From contig CP046866.1 of assembly GCA_009789175.1 (NCBI GenBank), forward strand, positions 2,914,001 through 2,978,000: a stretch of 64,000 bases of DNA, in the 5' to 3' direction. Numbering within the stretch: position 1 is the stretch's first letter; every line of letters starts with the position of its first letter. This document shows positions 1 through 7,859 of the stretch, piece by piece. The stretch comes from Salinibaculum litoreum (GTDB lineage Archaea > Halobacteriota > Halobacteria > Halobacteriales > Haloarculaceae). The position numbers and the translations under genes are program-made. The notes beneath the pieces are model-generated. The model was not told where the DNA came from and searched no databases. It saw only the letters and a list, made by a program, of their open reading frames with translations.

Positions 1-362
1 TCACTCCGTTCGGAACTGTCGTCGAGGTCGGTATCGGCCACCGCACCGCTGTCGCCGCCGAACTCGTCGCCCGTGAGGTTACCGTCCTCGCCACGGACAT
101 CCGCGAACGGACCGTCCCCGACGGCGTCACCTTCGTCCGCGACGACGTGACCGACCCCGACCGTTCCCTCTATGCCGATGCCGAGGTCATCTATGCGATG
201 AACTTGCCGCCGGAGCTCCATCGCCCGACCGCTGATCTCGCCAACGCTGTCGACGCTGATTTTTACTTTACGACGCTGGGCGGTGACCCACCGATGATTC
301 CCGTCGAGCGGAAGACGCTGCCCGGAGAGACGCTCTTTCGAGCGAAGCCGGAGACCATTTGA
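1..362 (+). CDS. UPF0146 family protein (5' end missing)
   Basis: The reading frame is open from base 3, so the gene starts outside the window; 119 residues are visible. It opens with a motif VEVGIG that resembles SAM-binding motif I of Rossmann methyltransferases, followed by ATDIRE at the end of the second strand. This pattern matches the small archaeal UPF0146 family, whose biochemical role is not established. The C-terminal part has FTTLGGDPPM and ends at a TGA 24 bases before the HAD gene, so the two may be co-transcribed. Family assignment is from memory of the motif pattern. Confidence 0.75.
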   Translation, partial: TPFGTVVEVGIGHRTAVAAELVAREVTVLATDIRERTVPDGVTFVRDDVTDPDRSLYADAEVIYAMNLPPELHRPTADLANAVDADFYFTTLGGDPPMIPVERKTLPGETLFRAKPETI

Positions 363-386
363 GGGTCCAGTGCATCCCCCACCACA

Positions 387-1250
387 ATGAACGTCGACGC
401 GGTGGTACTCGATGTCGACGGCGTCCTTGTCGATGTCGCCGACTCCTACCGTCGGGCGATTATCGAATCACTCGAGACTGTCTACGGGGAGACCATCGAC
501 CGCGAGGGGATCCAGCAGTTCAAGGACGCCGGCGGGTTCAACAACGACTGGGAACTCACGGATGCGGCCGCGCTCTATCTGCTCGCACGCCGCGAGGGCA
601 TGGAGAAGTCCCTCTCACAGTTCACCGATACGATTCTCGGTGTCGGCGGTGGCGTGGATGCCGCTCGCACCGTCATCAGCGAGGAACTCACGCCCGCCGA
701 GCGCGAGCGCGTCTTCGCCGAGTGGGACCCCGACCGCCTCCGTGACGTGTTCCAGCAACTCTATCTCGGGACCGACCTCTACCGGGACATCGAGGGTGGC
801 GACCCCGACATCGACGCGGCGGGGTTCATCCACGACGAACCCATCATCGTCGAGGAAGACACACTCGCCGACCTGCAGGAGCGCTTTCCGGTCGGCATCC
901 TGACCGGCCGACCCGCCGCCGAGGCTGACATCGCCCTCCAGCGGGTCGGGCTCTCGGTGGCCGACCAGCACCGCTTCACCATGGACGACTGGGAGGCCGG
1001 CAAACCGGACCCGCACGCGCTCGTGACCCTGGCCGAGCGCTTCGATGCGGACAGCGTGGCTTTCGCCGGCGACACGCTCGATGACGTTCGGACCGCGAAC
1101 AACGCTGCAGAGGCCGACGACCGTGAGTACCACGGCGTCGGCGTCCTCACGGGCGGACTGACGGGCGCTCACGGACGCAAGAAGTACGAACAGGTCGGTG
1201 CTGCCGCGGTTGTCGATTCTATCAACGACCTGCCCGAACTGCTGGAGTGA
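387..1250 (+). CDS. HAD superfamily hydrolase (TIGR01548-like)
   Basis: A 287-residue phosphatase-like protein. All HAD motifs are visible: the nucleophile pair D9/D11 in LDVDGVL, motif II Thr173 in ILTGRP, motif III Lys206 in GKPDP, and the acidic motif IV near residues 229-233 in AGDTLDD. A helical cap of about 140 residues lies between motifs I and II, as in subclass IA. In haloarchaea such proteins are often grouped as TIGR01548; the substrate is unknown. The ATG at 387 lies 24 bases after the upstream stop, and no better start is seen. Probably a cytosolic phosphatase acting on a small phosphorylated metabolite. Confidence 0.85.
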   Translation: MNVDAVVLDVDGVLVDVADSYRRAIIESLETVYGETIDREGIQQFKDAGGFNNDWELTDAAALYLLARREGMEKSLSQFTDTILGVGGGVDAARTVISEELTPAERERVFAEWDPDRLRDVFQQLYLGTDLYRDIEGGDPDIDAAGFIHDEPIIVEEDTLADLQERFPVGILTGRPAAEADIALQRVGLSVADQHRFTMDDWEAGKPDPHALVTLAERFDADSVAFAGDTLDDVRTANNAAEADDREYHGVGVLTGGLTGAHGRKKYEQVGAAAVVDSINDLPELLE

Positions 1251-1410
1251 GACGACTCGGCGCGAAGGCTACGGCACGTCTCGTTTTCTTTTCGTGTCAT
1301 CGTCGAAACGACGGCTGTTCTCTCTCGCTGTCCGCTTCGCCGCTGCCGTCGTCACTCCGGAGTTGACCCGAACGCGCAACGCTTACCTGCCGTTCGTCCA
1401 AGCCACGCGT

Positions 1411-2076
1411 ATGCAGATTGCACTCCTCGGCGGTACGGGCGACATCGGCGAAGGGCTGGCGCTTCGCCTGGCACGTGACACCGACCATCAGGTGATTGTC
1501 GGCTCCCGCGAGGCCGGGAAAGCCGAGGCTGCCGCCGACGAGTACGAGGCGGCCCTGGCCGACCGCGGCCACAGCGACGATATCGAGGCCGCCGAGAATG
1601 CCACTGCGGCCGCCGACGCCGACGTAGTCGTCTGCTCGGTGCCCGCCTATTATCTCTCGGACACCATCGAAGCCGTCGCCGACGACCTGGCCGACACCGT
1701 GCTGGTCTCGCCGGCCGTCGGGATGCAACGCGACGAGTCCGGCGTCGGCTACAACCCGCCGGGCGTCGGCAGCGTCACCGCACTCGCTGCGGCGGTCGCT
1801 CCCGACGACGTGCCTGTCGTCGGTGCGTTCCACAACCTCGCGGCGGCGCGACTCTCGACTCTCGACGCCGACCTCGACTGGGACGTGCCCGTCGTCGGTG
1901 ACGACGCCGAAGCGAAGGCGACTGTCTCCGAACTTACCGACGATATCGACGGCTTGCGCGCACTCGATGCCGGTGGTCTCGACAACGCCTCCGAGGTCGA
2001 GGCGGTGACGCCGCTGCTCATCAACCTCGCTGCCAACAACGACGGGATGCACGACTTGGGCGTGAAGTTCTGGTAA
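1411..2076 (+). CDS. npdG: NADPH-dependent F420 reductase
   Basis: A 221-residue Rossmann protein. It starts with ALLGGTGDIGEGLA (residues 4-17), the glycine-rich dinucleotide loop, followed by VGSRE near residue 30, where the Ser-Arg pair suggits NADP preference. The central PAVGMQ and the C-terminal NNDGMHDLGVKFW fit the F420:NADP oxidoreductase family, which passes hydride between reduced F420 and NADP. An in-frame extension reaches base 1198 but is low-complexity and unlike the family. The ATG at 1411 places the glycine loop correctly and has a weak TATA-like CGCTTACC about 28 bases upstream. It is followed directly by structured element A (2078-2160). Confidence 0.88.
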   Translation: MQIALLGGTGDIGEGLALRLARDTDHQVIVGSREAGKAEAAADEYEAALADRGHSDDIEAAENATAAADADVVVCSVPAYYLSDTIEAVADDLADTVLVSPAVGMQRDESGVGYNPPGVGSVTALAAAVAPDDVPVVGAFHNLAAARLSTLDADLDWDVPVVGDDAEAKATVSELTDDIDGLRALDAGGLDNASEVEAVTPLLINLAANNDGMHDLGVKFW

Positions 2077-2077
2077 A

Positions 2078-2160
2078 ACTACTTTTTTCGCCGTCGGGTC
2101 TCGCACACGCGCCTCCGGCGCGTGGCGGACCACTCCGGCGAAAAAACATAGTGAAAAAAG
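2078..2160 (+). repeat. Structured intergenic element A (inverted copy at 3446-3526)
   Basis: Begins two bases after the npdG stop. The outer arms TTTTTTCGCCG and CGGCGAAAAAA are perfect complements (11 bp). An inner hairpin, CACGCGCC / GGCGCGTG with a TCC loop, is also perfect. The reverse complement of 3446-3526 matches along most of its length: same GTCGGGTCTC, GGACCACTCC and CATAGTGAAAAA blocks, but with different paired stem sequences. The position directly after a stop and the T/A-rich outer arms suggest a bidirectional terminator or a structured 3' UTR. Confidence 0.7.
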
Positions 2161-2280
2161 CCGCTCGCGTGCGGTAGCGCGCTCGCGTCTGCTCGGAACG
2201 TGCTCCCGACCGGACCGCTGTCTTAAACCCGCCTCAATTATCTCGCAGCAGCGGCACTGCCCTGTAGCATCTCGTTACTG

Positions 2281-2523
2281 GTGATGGCAACTGAGTCAGC
2301 CACACAGACTCGTCAGTCGACGAAGAGACCGATGCGGACCGCAGTGGTGAGCGTGGCAGTTATCGCGGCGCTGGTCGTGGTGCCGGTACTGGTCATCGGG
2401 GAAATCGAGTTCGGCCTGCTGACGGCACTTGGTCTCACCGGGAATCTGGCCTTTGGCATGCTGGTGATGATTCCCGGGTTTGCACTCGGTGGGCTGGCGC
2501 TGGTGGTGATGCTCGGCTCGTAG
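2281..2523 (+). CDS. Small two-helix membrane protein
   Basis: An 80-residue protein I do not recognise. The N-terminal 20 residues are polar and rich in Ser/Thr. Two hydrophobic segments follow, about residues 23-41 (VVSVAVIAALVVVPVLVIG) and 50-78, joined by a short acidic turn, so it is probably a helical hairpin in the membrane. The start could be GTG 2281 or ATG 2284, giving nearly the same protein. It sits with the HTH gene at 2563 inside the segment bounded by inverted elements A and B. The gap to the HTH gene is 39 bases, so one transcript is possible. No function can be assigned. Confidence 0.6.
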   Translation: MMATESATQTRQSTKRPMRTAVVSVAVIAALVVVPVLVIGEIEFGLLTALGLTGNLAFGMLVMIPGFALGGLALVVMLGS

Positions 2524-2562
2524 CCCCAAACGCCTTTGTGGCCTGTGGCGAACGCTGGGGCG

Positions 2563-3216
2563 ATGAAGCGCGTCCGCATCACGATGGACCCGGGCGACCT
2601 GCCGCTCCCCCCTATCTACGAGCGGATGACACGCGGCAGCGACGCTCTTGCCGAGGTCCATATCGTCAACTGGAACGTCTCCCAGCCGCCGACCGGCTTC
2701 CTGCTGTGGTTCCGGGGCGATTACGAGGCCTTCGAGGCCGACCTGGCCGACGACGATGCGATTGAGGAATCTGCTCTCCTCCCCCGGACAGACGAGGAGT
2801 GTTACTGTTTTCTCTCCGGCGAGGTCGGGCCGGCCTCCCGGGCGCTGTTCGAGAACTTCACTCGCGGCACTCTCCTGACGGTGCCGCCGGTCGTCTGTCA
2901 CGACGACGGCTCCAGCACGTTCACGCTGGTCGGTACGGAGGCTGACATCCAGGCCGCCATCGACGGCGTGCCGCCGGGCGTTGACGTGACCGTCGAGCGC
3001 ATCGGCGGCGAGCGCGTTACCCCCGACAGCGCGGTCGGACAGCTCTCGGCCCGCCAGCGCGAGGCCGTCGAGGCTGCCATCGCCGTCGGCTACTACGCCG
3101 TGCCCCGCGAGGGAACCGTCGAGGACGTTGCCGCCGAACTCGACTGTGCGACGGCGACTGCGGCCGAACACCTCCGGAAGGCCGAAGCTACCGTCTTTCG
3201 AGCGCTGCTTGCCTGA
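2563..3216 (+). CDS. Bacterio-opsin-activator-type HTH regulator (HTH_10)
   Basis: A 217-residue putative transcription regulator of the large haloarchaeal family related to Bat. Residues 1-150 form a variable sensor-like region. The C-terminal part contains LSARQREAVEAAIAVGYYAVPR followed by DVAAELDCATATAAEHLRKAE, the characteristic HTH_10 recognition pattern in which aligned helices bind DNA. There is no N-terminal receiver, PAS or GAF module that I can recognise. The frame extends to a TTG at 2536, but the ATG at 2563 gives the usual MKRVRI-type start. It lies downstream of a small membrane protein and upstream of the minisatellite at 3267-3400. The target genes are unknown. Confidence 0.82.
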   Translation: MKRVRITMDPGDLPLPPIYERMTRGSDALAEVHIVNWNVSQPPTGFLLWFRGDYEAFEADLADDDAIEESALLPRTDEECYCFLSGEVGPASRALFENFTRGTLLTVPPVVCHDDGSSTFTLVGTEADIQAAIDGVPPGVDVTVERIGGERVTPDSAVGQLSARQREAVEAAIAVGYYAVPREGTVEDVAAELDCATATAAEHLRKAEATVFRALLA

Positions 3217-3266
3217 CTACACGCGGGCCGGGAGGCCGTTCTATCGGCCGACCCGGGGAAGGGCAG

Positions 3267-3400
3267 GGCTGCTGTGCGGTGGCGGTTGCTGTGCGGTGGC
3301 GGTTGCTGTGCGGTGACAGTGTTGTGGCGGTGGTGGTTGCTGTGCGGTGGCGGTTGCTGTGCGGTGACAGTGTTGTAGCGGTGGCGGCTGCTGTGCGGTA
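3267..3400 (+). repeat. 17-bp minisatellite with 51-bp higher-order period
   Basis: Units beginning GGTTGCTGTGCGGTGGC start at 3284 and 3335, with near-identical starts at 3267, 3301, 3352 and 3386. The intervening 17-mers at 3318 and 3369 are diverged (ACAGTGTTGT plus GGCGGTG). Every start is a multiple of 17 from the first, and the pattern of variants repeats every 51 bases (3284 to 3335 to 3386; 3301 to 3352). Units abut directly, so this is not a CRISPR. Confidence 0.85.
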
Positions 3401-3445
3401 GACACAGCGATAGCACCTCCGAGCGGCCTACCGGCCGCGAGGAGC

Positions 3446-3526
3446 CTTTTTCACTATGTTTTTGCGAGGAGTGGTCCACCGCGAGCCGTCAGGCTCGCGT
3501 GTGAGACCCGACGACGCAAAAAGTAG
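3446..3526 (-). repeat. Structured intergenic element B (inverted copy of element A)
   Basis: On the minus strand it begins directly after the thioredoxin stop. Read on that strand it shows outer arms TTTTTGCG / CGCAAAAA and an inner hairpin GCGAGCC / GGCTCGC. Conserved blocks GTCGGGTCTC, TGGACCACTCC and ACATAGTGAAAAA match element A, while the stem bases differ yet remain perfectly paired. Confidence 0.7.
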
Positions 3527-3793
3527 TCACGCGCCAGCCTGTTCGAACGCGGCTTCGATGTCGTCGGCCTGTGTGACCCCGACGAACCGCTCGATAATCC
3601 CGTCGTCGTTCTCGACGATGAGTGTCGGCAGCGAGCGGACCTGGTACTCGTTGGCGACATCCTGCTCCTCGTCGACGTTGATTTTCTCGAACTCCACGTC
3701 CTCGTACTCCTCCTCAAGCTCCTCCAGAATCGGGTCCTGGGTTTTGCACGGCCCACACCAGTCGGCGTAGAAGTCCTTGAGCGTCACTGTCAT
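3527..3793 (-). CDS. Thioredoxin-like protein
   Basis: An 88-residue thioredoxin fold protein. The redox-active WCGPC is at residues 12-16 and the cis-proline motif SLPTLIV near residue 56. It is shorter than a typical thioredoxin (about 105 residues) because the first strand and helix are reduced; the protein starts with MTVTLKDFYADW. The frame stays open to 4252, but the extension is out of character and overlaps Sec61-beta, so the ATG at 3793 is preferred. It probably reduces disulphides in cytosolic proteins. Its 3' end runs into element B, which may act as its terminator. Confidence 0.88.
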   Translation of the reverse strand: MTVTLKDFYADWCGPCKTQDPILEELEEEYEDVEFEKINVDEEQDVANEYQVRSLPTLIVENDDGIIERFVGVTQADDIEAAFEQAGA

Positions 3794-3970
3794 AGATTCG
3801 CACGAAAATACACCGGCGGCGCTGATAAGGGTTTTCCACTTGCCGAGCGCCCGCCCACACCGGCGGCACGCGTCCCGTCCCGATTGGTTGCCCTCCCGTG
3901 GTTTTGTTTCGCACGTTGGGCGGCGAACGCTGTCGAAAGGCTTACCCCCGATGCCAGTCGACAGTAAGAT

Positions 3971-4129
3971 ATGAGCAGCAGCGACGGCGGCGGACTGATG
4001 TCCAGTGCAGGACTGGTCCGCTACTTCGACGCCGAGGACAACAACGCTATCCGCATCGACCCGCGGACCATCATCGCCTTCGGTGTCCTGTTTGGGGCAC
4101 TCGTTCTCGTCCTGAACGCGTTCGTATAG
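3971..4129 (+). CDS. secG: Preprotein translocase subunit Sec61-beta
   Basis: A 52-residue single-span membrane protein. The start [20 protein letters not shown] and the following INP-like DPRT segment are diagnostic of archaeal Sec61-beta. A hydrophobic helix, about residues 34-50 ([17 protein letters not shown]), ends the protein two residues before the stop. It is the non-essential small subunit of the SecYE-beta protein channel in the cytoplasmic membrane. A TATA-like GGCTTAC lies about 28 bases upstream of the ATG, which fits leaderless transcription. It is divergent from thioredoxin. Confidence 0.9.
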   Translation: MSSSDGGGLMSSAGLVRYFDAEDNNAIRIDPRTIIAFGVLFGALVLVLNAFV

Positions 4130-4163
4130 CGCGATTTTTGCCCGCCAGGTCCCAACGGCCGGT

Positions 4164-4550
4164 ATGCACTTCGACCAGCGCGAGCAGACCGCACTCCGCG
4201 AGGCTGGCCTCTCGACAGAGGACATCGAACGCGTGTCTGATGCCGTTGCCACGGCGGCAAGCGAGGAGGCCGACCGACTGCAGGCGTTTTTCGACCGCGA
4301 TACTGTCTACTCCGACATGGACCGCGCCCACAGCAGCAGCGACATCCAGGAACACGCCGTCGACTTTCTGGACCTCTATACGCATGCCGACGAGATTCGG
4401 GGCTACCTCCGCTTTGACTCGTGGGGCGTGTGGGTCGCCGGCGGGCGGACGCTCCGTACTGGCGCTGAGGGGCTGGAACTCGTCGAGTTGACGCTGGGGC
4501 CGACCGTTCACGACCGGGTCCGGTTCGCGACCGACCCGGAGGAGCTTTGA
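4164..4550 (+). CDS. Conserved haloarchaeal hypothetical protein
   Basis: A 128-residue acidic soluble protein I cannot name. The first 60 residues look helical and carry ALREAGLSTEDIERV, followed by a central HAVDFLDLYTHADE. The second half looks like beta strands with two tryptophans (SWGVWVAGG). There are no cysteines, signal peptide or membrane segments. It is 34 bases after secG and 24 bases before the FAU-1-like gene, all on the same strand, so it may be part of that transcript. Function unknown. Confidence 0.7.
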   Translation: MHFDQREQTALREAGLSTEDIERVSDAVATAASEEADRLQAFFDRDTVYSDMDRAHSSSDIQEHAVDFLDLYTHADEIRGYLRFDSWGVWVAGGRTLRTGAEGLELVELTLGPTVHDRVRFATDPEEL

Positions 4551-4574
4551 GCGGCCCGTCCGAGACATCCAACG

Positions 4575-5954
4575 ATGACGGTTCGCATCCGCGGCATCTA
4601 CGCGACCGCGCTGACCGAGGTACTCGATGGGGTCGTCCAGGCGTCGCCGCCGATCAGGGAGCGCTTCGACGAGGAGTTTCCTGTCGGCCCGGCCGACGCG
4701 GTCGTGACGACGACTGAGGACCGACAGGCCGTCGGCGTCGTCGGTGAGCGCGAGCAGGTCGATACAGTCCTCGACCGACTTCGTGACGTGGGGGTCGACA
4801 CGCTGGCGTGGACGGCGGCCCTGCCACGCGGTGGCGTCTACGCCGGCGAGGTGACCGACACACTCGGCAGCGGTGCGGTCATCGATGTCGGCGACGGCGA
4901 GGGCTTTTTGCCCTACTCCAAATCCGAACGCCGCATCGAGGAGGGCGACCGCCTGCGCGTGCAGGTGAAAGAAGCGAGTCCCCCCTGGAGTGACGGCCGG
5001 CCGGTACTGGACACGACGCTGCGCATACAGGGTGGGCTGGTGACACTCGTCCGTGGGCGCTCGTCGGGGACCAGCGGGCCGGAACTGGCCGACCTCATTC
5101 CGACCGACCCGCCGGACGGATGGGGTCTCGACTGGGGGCGAGCGAGCGACGACGCCGACTTCGACGCGCTCGATGAGGCCCTCGCTGCTGCGAGCGAACG
5201 TGCTGCTGCGCTGGATGCAGCCTTCACCGACGCACCGGACCCCGCAGAGGCGGCCCCCCATTGCTACTGGGACGGCGAGGCGACGTGGTGGGTGTGGTTC
5301 GGCCGCAGTTCCCGGTTCGCTCTCGACGAGGCCCGCCGGCGAGTGACCGAGACGATGCCAGGCCATCACCGTGTCAAGGCCGCCACTCGGGAGGCCAGCG
5401 CAGCGGTCGACCTCGTGGAGGCAATCTGCGGGGACAGCACATTCGAGGGCGATGTGGATTTCCCCTTCGACGCCGTGACCCGGCAGTTCGGTCCCGTCGA
5501 GGGTGACCACGTGGCCCTCGTTCACGGCAAACCCGACGGCCGCGCGTTCGACCTGGGGCGAGCGGAGGTCACCAGTCGACGCACCGACGGGGCGATGACC
5601 CTCCAGCGGGAGATGTCCCCCGGCGGGACTTACGATGCACTCGGTGTCGAGCGACAGGCCGGCGATGTCGCCATCACCAAAATCGAGGAGGGGCGGTGGT
5701 GGTATCCGACCGTCTATCGCGGTGACGACGGCACCGAGCGGGGGACTTACGTCAACATCTGTACGCCAGTGGAGGTGTTCCCCGATGGTGTTCGGTACGT
5801 CGACCTCCACGTCGACGTGGTGAAACACGCTGACGGCACAGTCGAGCGCGTCGACGACGACGAACTCGACGAGGCCGTCGCTGCCGGTGACGTCCCCGAA
5901 CCGCTCGCGGAGAAAGCCCGTGACGTGGCCTCGGCCGTCGAGAACGCACTCTAA
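4575..5954 (+). CDS. fau1: FAU-1-type RNA-binding protein / RNase E/G-like with DUF402
   Basis: A 459-residue protein. The N-terminal region starts TVRIRGIYATALTEVL, with an S1-like OB-fold near residues 85-140 (VYAGEVTDTLGSGAVIDV, then FLPYSKSE), as in RNase E/G. The C-terminal 150 residues (GDHVALVH, later WWYPTVYR and GTYVNICTPVEVF) match the DUF402 domain. This arrangement is that of the archaeal AU-binding protein FAU-1, reported to bind AU-rich RNA and to take part in 5S rRNA maturation. An RNA-processing role is inferred from the family. The ATG is 24 bases after the previous stop. Confidence 0.85.
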   Translation: MTVRIRGIYATALTEVLDGVVQASPPIRERFDEEFPVGPADAVVTTTEDRQAVGVVGEREQVDTVLDRLRDVGVDTLAWTAALPRGGVYAGEVTDTLGSGAVIDVGDGEGFLPYSKSERRIEEGDRLRVQVKEASPPWSDGRPVLDTTLRIQGGLVTLVRGRSSGTSGPELADLIPTDPPDGWGLDWGRASDDADFDALDEALAAASERAAALDAAFTDAPDPAEAAPHCYWDGEATWWVWFGRSSRFALDEARRRVTETMPGHHRVKAATREASAAVDLVEAICGDSTFEGDVDFPFDAVTRQFGPVEGDHVALVHGKPDGRAFDLGRAEVTSRRTDGAMTLQREMSPGGTYDALGVERQAGDVAITKIEEGRWWYPTVYRGDDGTERGTYVNICTPVEVFPDGVRYVDLHVDVVKHADGTVERVDDDELDEAVAAGDVPEPLAEKARDVASAVENAL

Positions 5955-5998
5955 GTACCGGCGACATCCATTCCCGTCACAGTGTGGTAGTGGTTGTC

Positions 5999-6409
5999 AT
6001 GGCAGACAGTATGAACAGTGACATGGCCGGTGAACTGACGGAGACCGAACGAGAGGCGTTGCATACGGTCGAACTCGGTGTCGAGTGGCTCCACCGCGCC
6101 CACGGCAATCTCGTCGAGTTTCACCACAAGACCGGGCACGCGATGGACCACCTTGCAGAGGCAGAACAGCAACTGCGCGCGGCCGGGCACACGAACCTGG
6201 CCGACGCTCTCCGTGACCAGTATCTCCCACGAGGGGTTATCGACGAGGGCCGCTGGTCCTACGACGTACTCGAGAGCTATCAGGAGGGTTTTCTCGACGA
6301 CCTCGTTGCCTTCGAGGAACGCGCCCGCGAGGACATCGCGGACGGTCACCGCCACGTCACTGAGCGGACACAGGAGCGGGAGTGGAAGCGACGGGCCGAC
6401 GGGGAGTGA
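5999..6409 (+). CDS. Conserved hypothetical helical protein
   Basis: A 136-residue acidic protein, entirely helical in appearance and rich in histidine (for example FHHKTGHAMDHL). Key segments are ETEREALHTVELGVEWLHRA and LADALRDQYLPRGVIDEGRW. No known domain comes to mind; the spaced His and Glu residues could bind metal, but this is only a guess. A GTG at 5984 adds five valine-rich residues and is less likely than the ATG at 5999. It lies 44 bases after the FAU-1-like gene and 82 bases before the SDR gene on the same strand. Confidence 0.65.
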   Translation: MADSMNSDMAGELTETEREALHTVELGVEWLHRAHGNLVEFHHKTGHAMDHLAEAEQQLRAAGHTNLADALRDQYLPRGVIDEGRWSYDVLESYQEGFLDDLVAFEERAREDIADGHRHVTERTQEREWKRRADGE

Positions 6410-6491
6410 TACTGTCGGCTGCTGGATAGCCGGTCCCGGCCTTGACGGGCCACCCGCTGGCTTGAAACCGCCGCCGGCCGTACGCTCGGGC

Positions 6492-7229
6492 ATGATTTCC
6501 CCAGACCTTTCGGGACGGGTGGCGCTGGTGACCGGGAGCGCGAAAGGCGTCGGCAGGGAACTCCTCTTGTCGCTTGCCGAGGACGGAGCGGACGTGGCCG
6601 TTCACTACCGGTCCAGCGAGGCCGCTGCCGAGGAGGTGGCCGACCGTGCCCGTGAGTACGGTGTCGTGGCGATGACTGCCCCGGCAGACGTCACCGACCC
6701 CGAGGAGGTGGCCGATTGCTTCGACGCTATCGAGGAGGAATTGGGCACTGTCGACATTCTGGTCAACAACGTCGGTGCCTTCGCCCCCCGGCACTGGGAA
6801 GACATCGAGTTCGAGACGTGGCAGACGGTGCTTGATACGAACTTCACCGCGACGTACCTCTGCTGTCGGCGAGCGCTACCGGCGATGCGCGAGCACTCGT
6901 ATGGCCGCATCGTCAACGTCGGCTATGCCTCCAGCGACAAGGCGATGGTCAGCGCGAAGAACTTCCCCTACTTCGTCGCCAAGGCCGGCGTGTTGATGTT
7001 CACGCGGATGCTCGCGGCCGATACGAGCGACGACGGCATCACCGTCAACGCCGTCTCACCCTACGTGGTCGAGAACTCCGACGAGTTCCCCGCGGACCTT
7101 CCGCGTGGTCGTCCTGCTTCTTTCGAGGACATGCAACAGGCGGTGCGGTTCTTCCTGGAGGAGGACAGCGACTACCTCAGCGGGCAGAACGTCGAGGTCA
7201 GCGGCGGCTGGCTCCCCGAGAAGGTCTGA
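6492..7229 (+). CDS. SDR family oxidoreductase (FabG-like)
   Basis: A 245-residue short-chain dehydrogenase/reductase. The cofactor loop TGSAKGVG is at residues 14-21, the structural NNVG replaces the usual NNAG, and the catalytic Tyr-Lys pair is in PYFVAK, preceded by the Ser-containing NVGYASS. The C-terminus ends LSGQNVEVSGGW, as in 3-oxoacyl-ACP reductases. The substrate cannot be told from sequence; a ketone or 3-oxoacyl thioester is usual. The frame stays open far upstream across the preceding gene, but the ATG at 6492 gives the classical N-terminus (DLSGRVALVTG). Confidence 0.88.
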   Translation: MISPDLSGRVALVTGSAKGVGRELLLSLAEDGADVAVHYRSSEAAAEEVADRAREYGVVAMTAPADVTDPEEVADCFDAIEEELGTVDILVNNVGAFAPRHWEDIEFETWQTVLDTNFTATYLCCRRALPAMREHSYGRIVNVGYASSDKAMVSAKNFPYFVAKAGVLMFTRMLAADTSDDGITVNAVSPYVVENSDEFPADLPRGRPASFEDMQQAVRFFLEEDSDYLSGQNVEVSGGWLPEKV

Positions 7230-7230
7230 G

Positions 7231-7809
7231 TCAGTTCCCCTGAATCGCGTCGATGACCATCGCCGCTGCGATGACGACCTCCTTTGGCACGTTGCTCGCG
7301 TCGTCGATACTGATGTCGTACCGGTCTTTCAGCGAGAGTTGGCCGTCGATGTTGCCGACGTGGATGCCCTGCTGGTCGGTAATCTCGTATTTGTGTGGGA
7401 TAATTTCGCCGAACGGAACGAGGTTTCGTACGAGCGTGACTGCCGCGCCTCGTGAGTTGATTTCGGCGAGTTTCGCTTCCGTCTGCCCGTCCCGGATCGT
7501 CCAGGTATCCTGAAAGAGGGAGTAATCGTTGTCGAGGACGGCCACCTGTTCGCCCGTCTGGGCGTCGATGATGGCGTAGTTGCCGGCCACGTCCATGATG
7601 CCACCCGCCTTGACCGTGAACACCTCGTTGCCCTCGGCGTCGACGAACGGGAACTCCTCTTTCATCTTGAACAACTTCTGTTTGGCACGGAGGATGACGT
7701 TTCCGTTCTCGTCGTAGGCTTTGTACTTGTTCCGGATGAGGGACTGCTCGACTGTATACCGGTTCCCACCCAAATCGATTGCTGACAGTTGGCGGTCAGC
7801 TGTTGACAT
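7231..7809 (-). CDS. LURP-one-related (tubby-like barrel) protein, copy 1
   Basis: A 192-residue protein of the LURP-one-related family. Conserved features include YTVEQSLIRNKYKAYD near the start, FVDAEGNEVFTVK and YEITDQQGIHVGNIDG, all strands of a closed beta barrel around a hydrophobic helix at the C-terminus (PKEVVIAAAMVIDAI). The family role is unknown; phospholipid scramblase-like and membrane-binding functions have been proposed for relatives. The frame extends to 7863, but the ATG at 7809 gives a 50-base gap to copy 2 and a TATA-like ATTCAAAATA about 25 bases upstream. It converges on the SDR gene with a one-base gap. Confidence 0.82.
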   Translation of the reverse strand: MSTADRQLSAIDLGGNRYTVEQSLIRNKYKAYDENGNVILRAKQKLFKMKEEFPFVDAEGNEVFTVKAGGIMDVAGNYAIIDAQTGEQVAVLDNDYSLFQDTWTIRDGQTEAKLAEINSRGAAVTLVRNLVPFGEIIPHKYEITDQQGIHVGNIDGQLSLKDRYDISIDDASNVPKEVVIAAAMVIDAIQGN

Positions 7810-7859
7810 ACGTTTCACCTGTAGGCGTTCTATTTTGAATACCTTGTCACGCGGGCTCG

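Larger units (their letters stand above)
3217..3526. other. Gene-free 310-base stretch with minisatellite and element B
   Basis: Between the converging HTH gene (+) and thioredoxin gene (-). It holds a 17-bp tandem repeat array (3267-3400) and an inverted structured element (3446-3526). The reading frames here, including a minus-strand frame rich in Gln-Pro-His, are products of the repeats and look non-coding. Confidence 0.7.

Noticed and set aside
3267-3400. Possible CRISPR array
   Set aside because: Units are 17 bp and directly adjacent with no unique spacers, and no cas genes are nearby.
3093-3479. A minus-strand frame with repeated Gln-Pro-Pro-His units
   Set aside because: The repeats are simply the 17-bp minisatellite read in frame; there is no start context and no protein character outside the array.
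4071-5828. A 585-codon open frame on the minus strand opposite the FAU-1-like gene
   Set aside because: It is an antisense shadow produced by high G+C codon use. The plus strand encodes a coherent S1/DUF402 protein and the antisense translation shows no domain.
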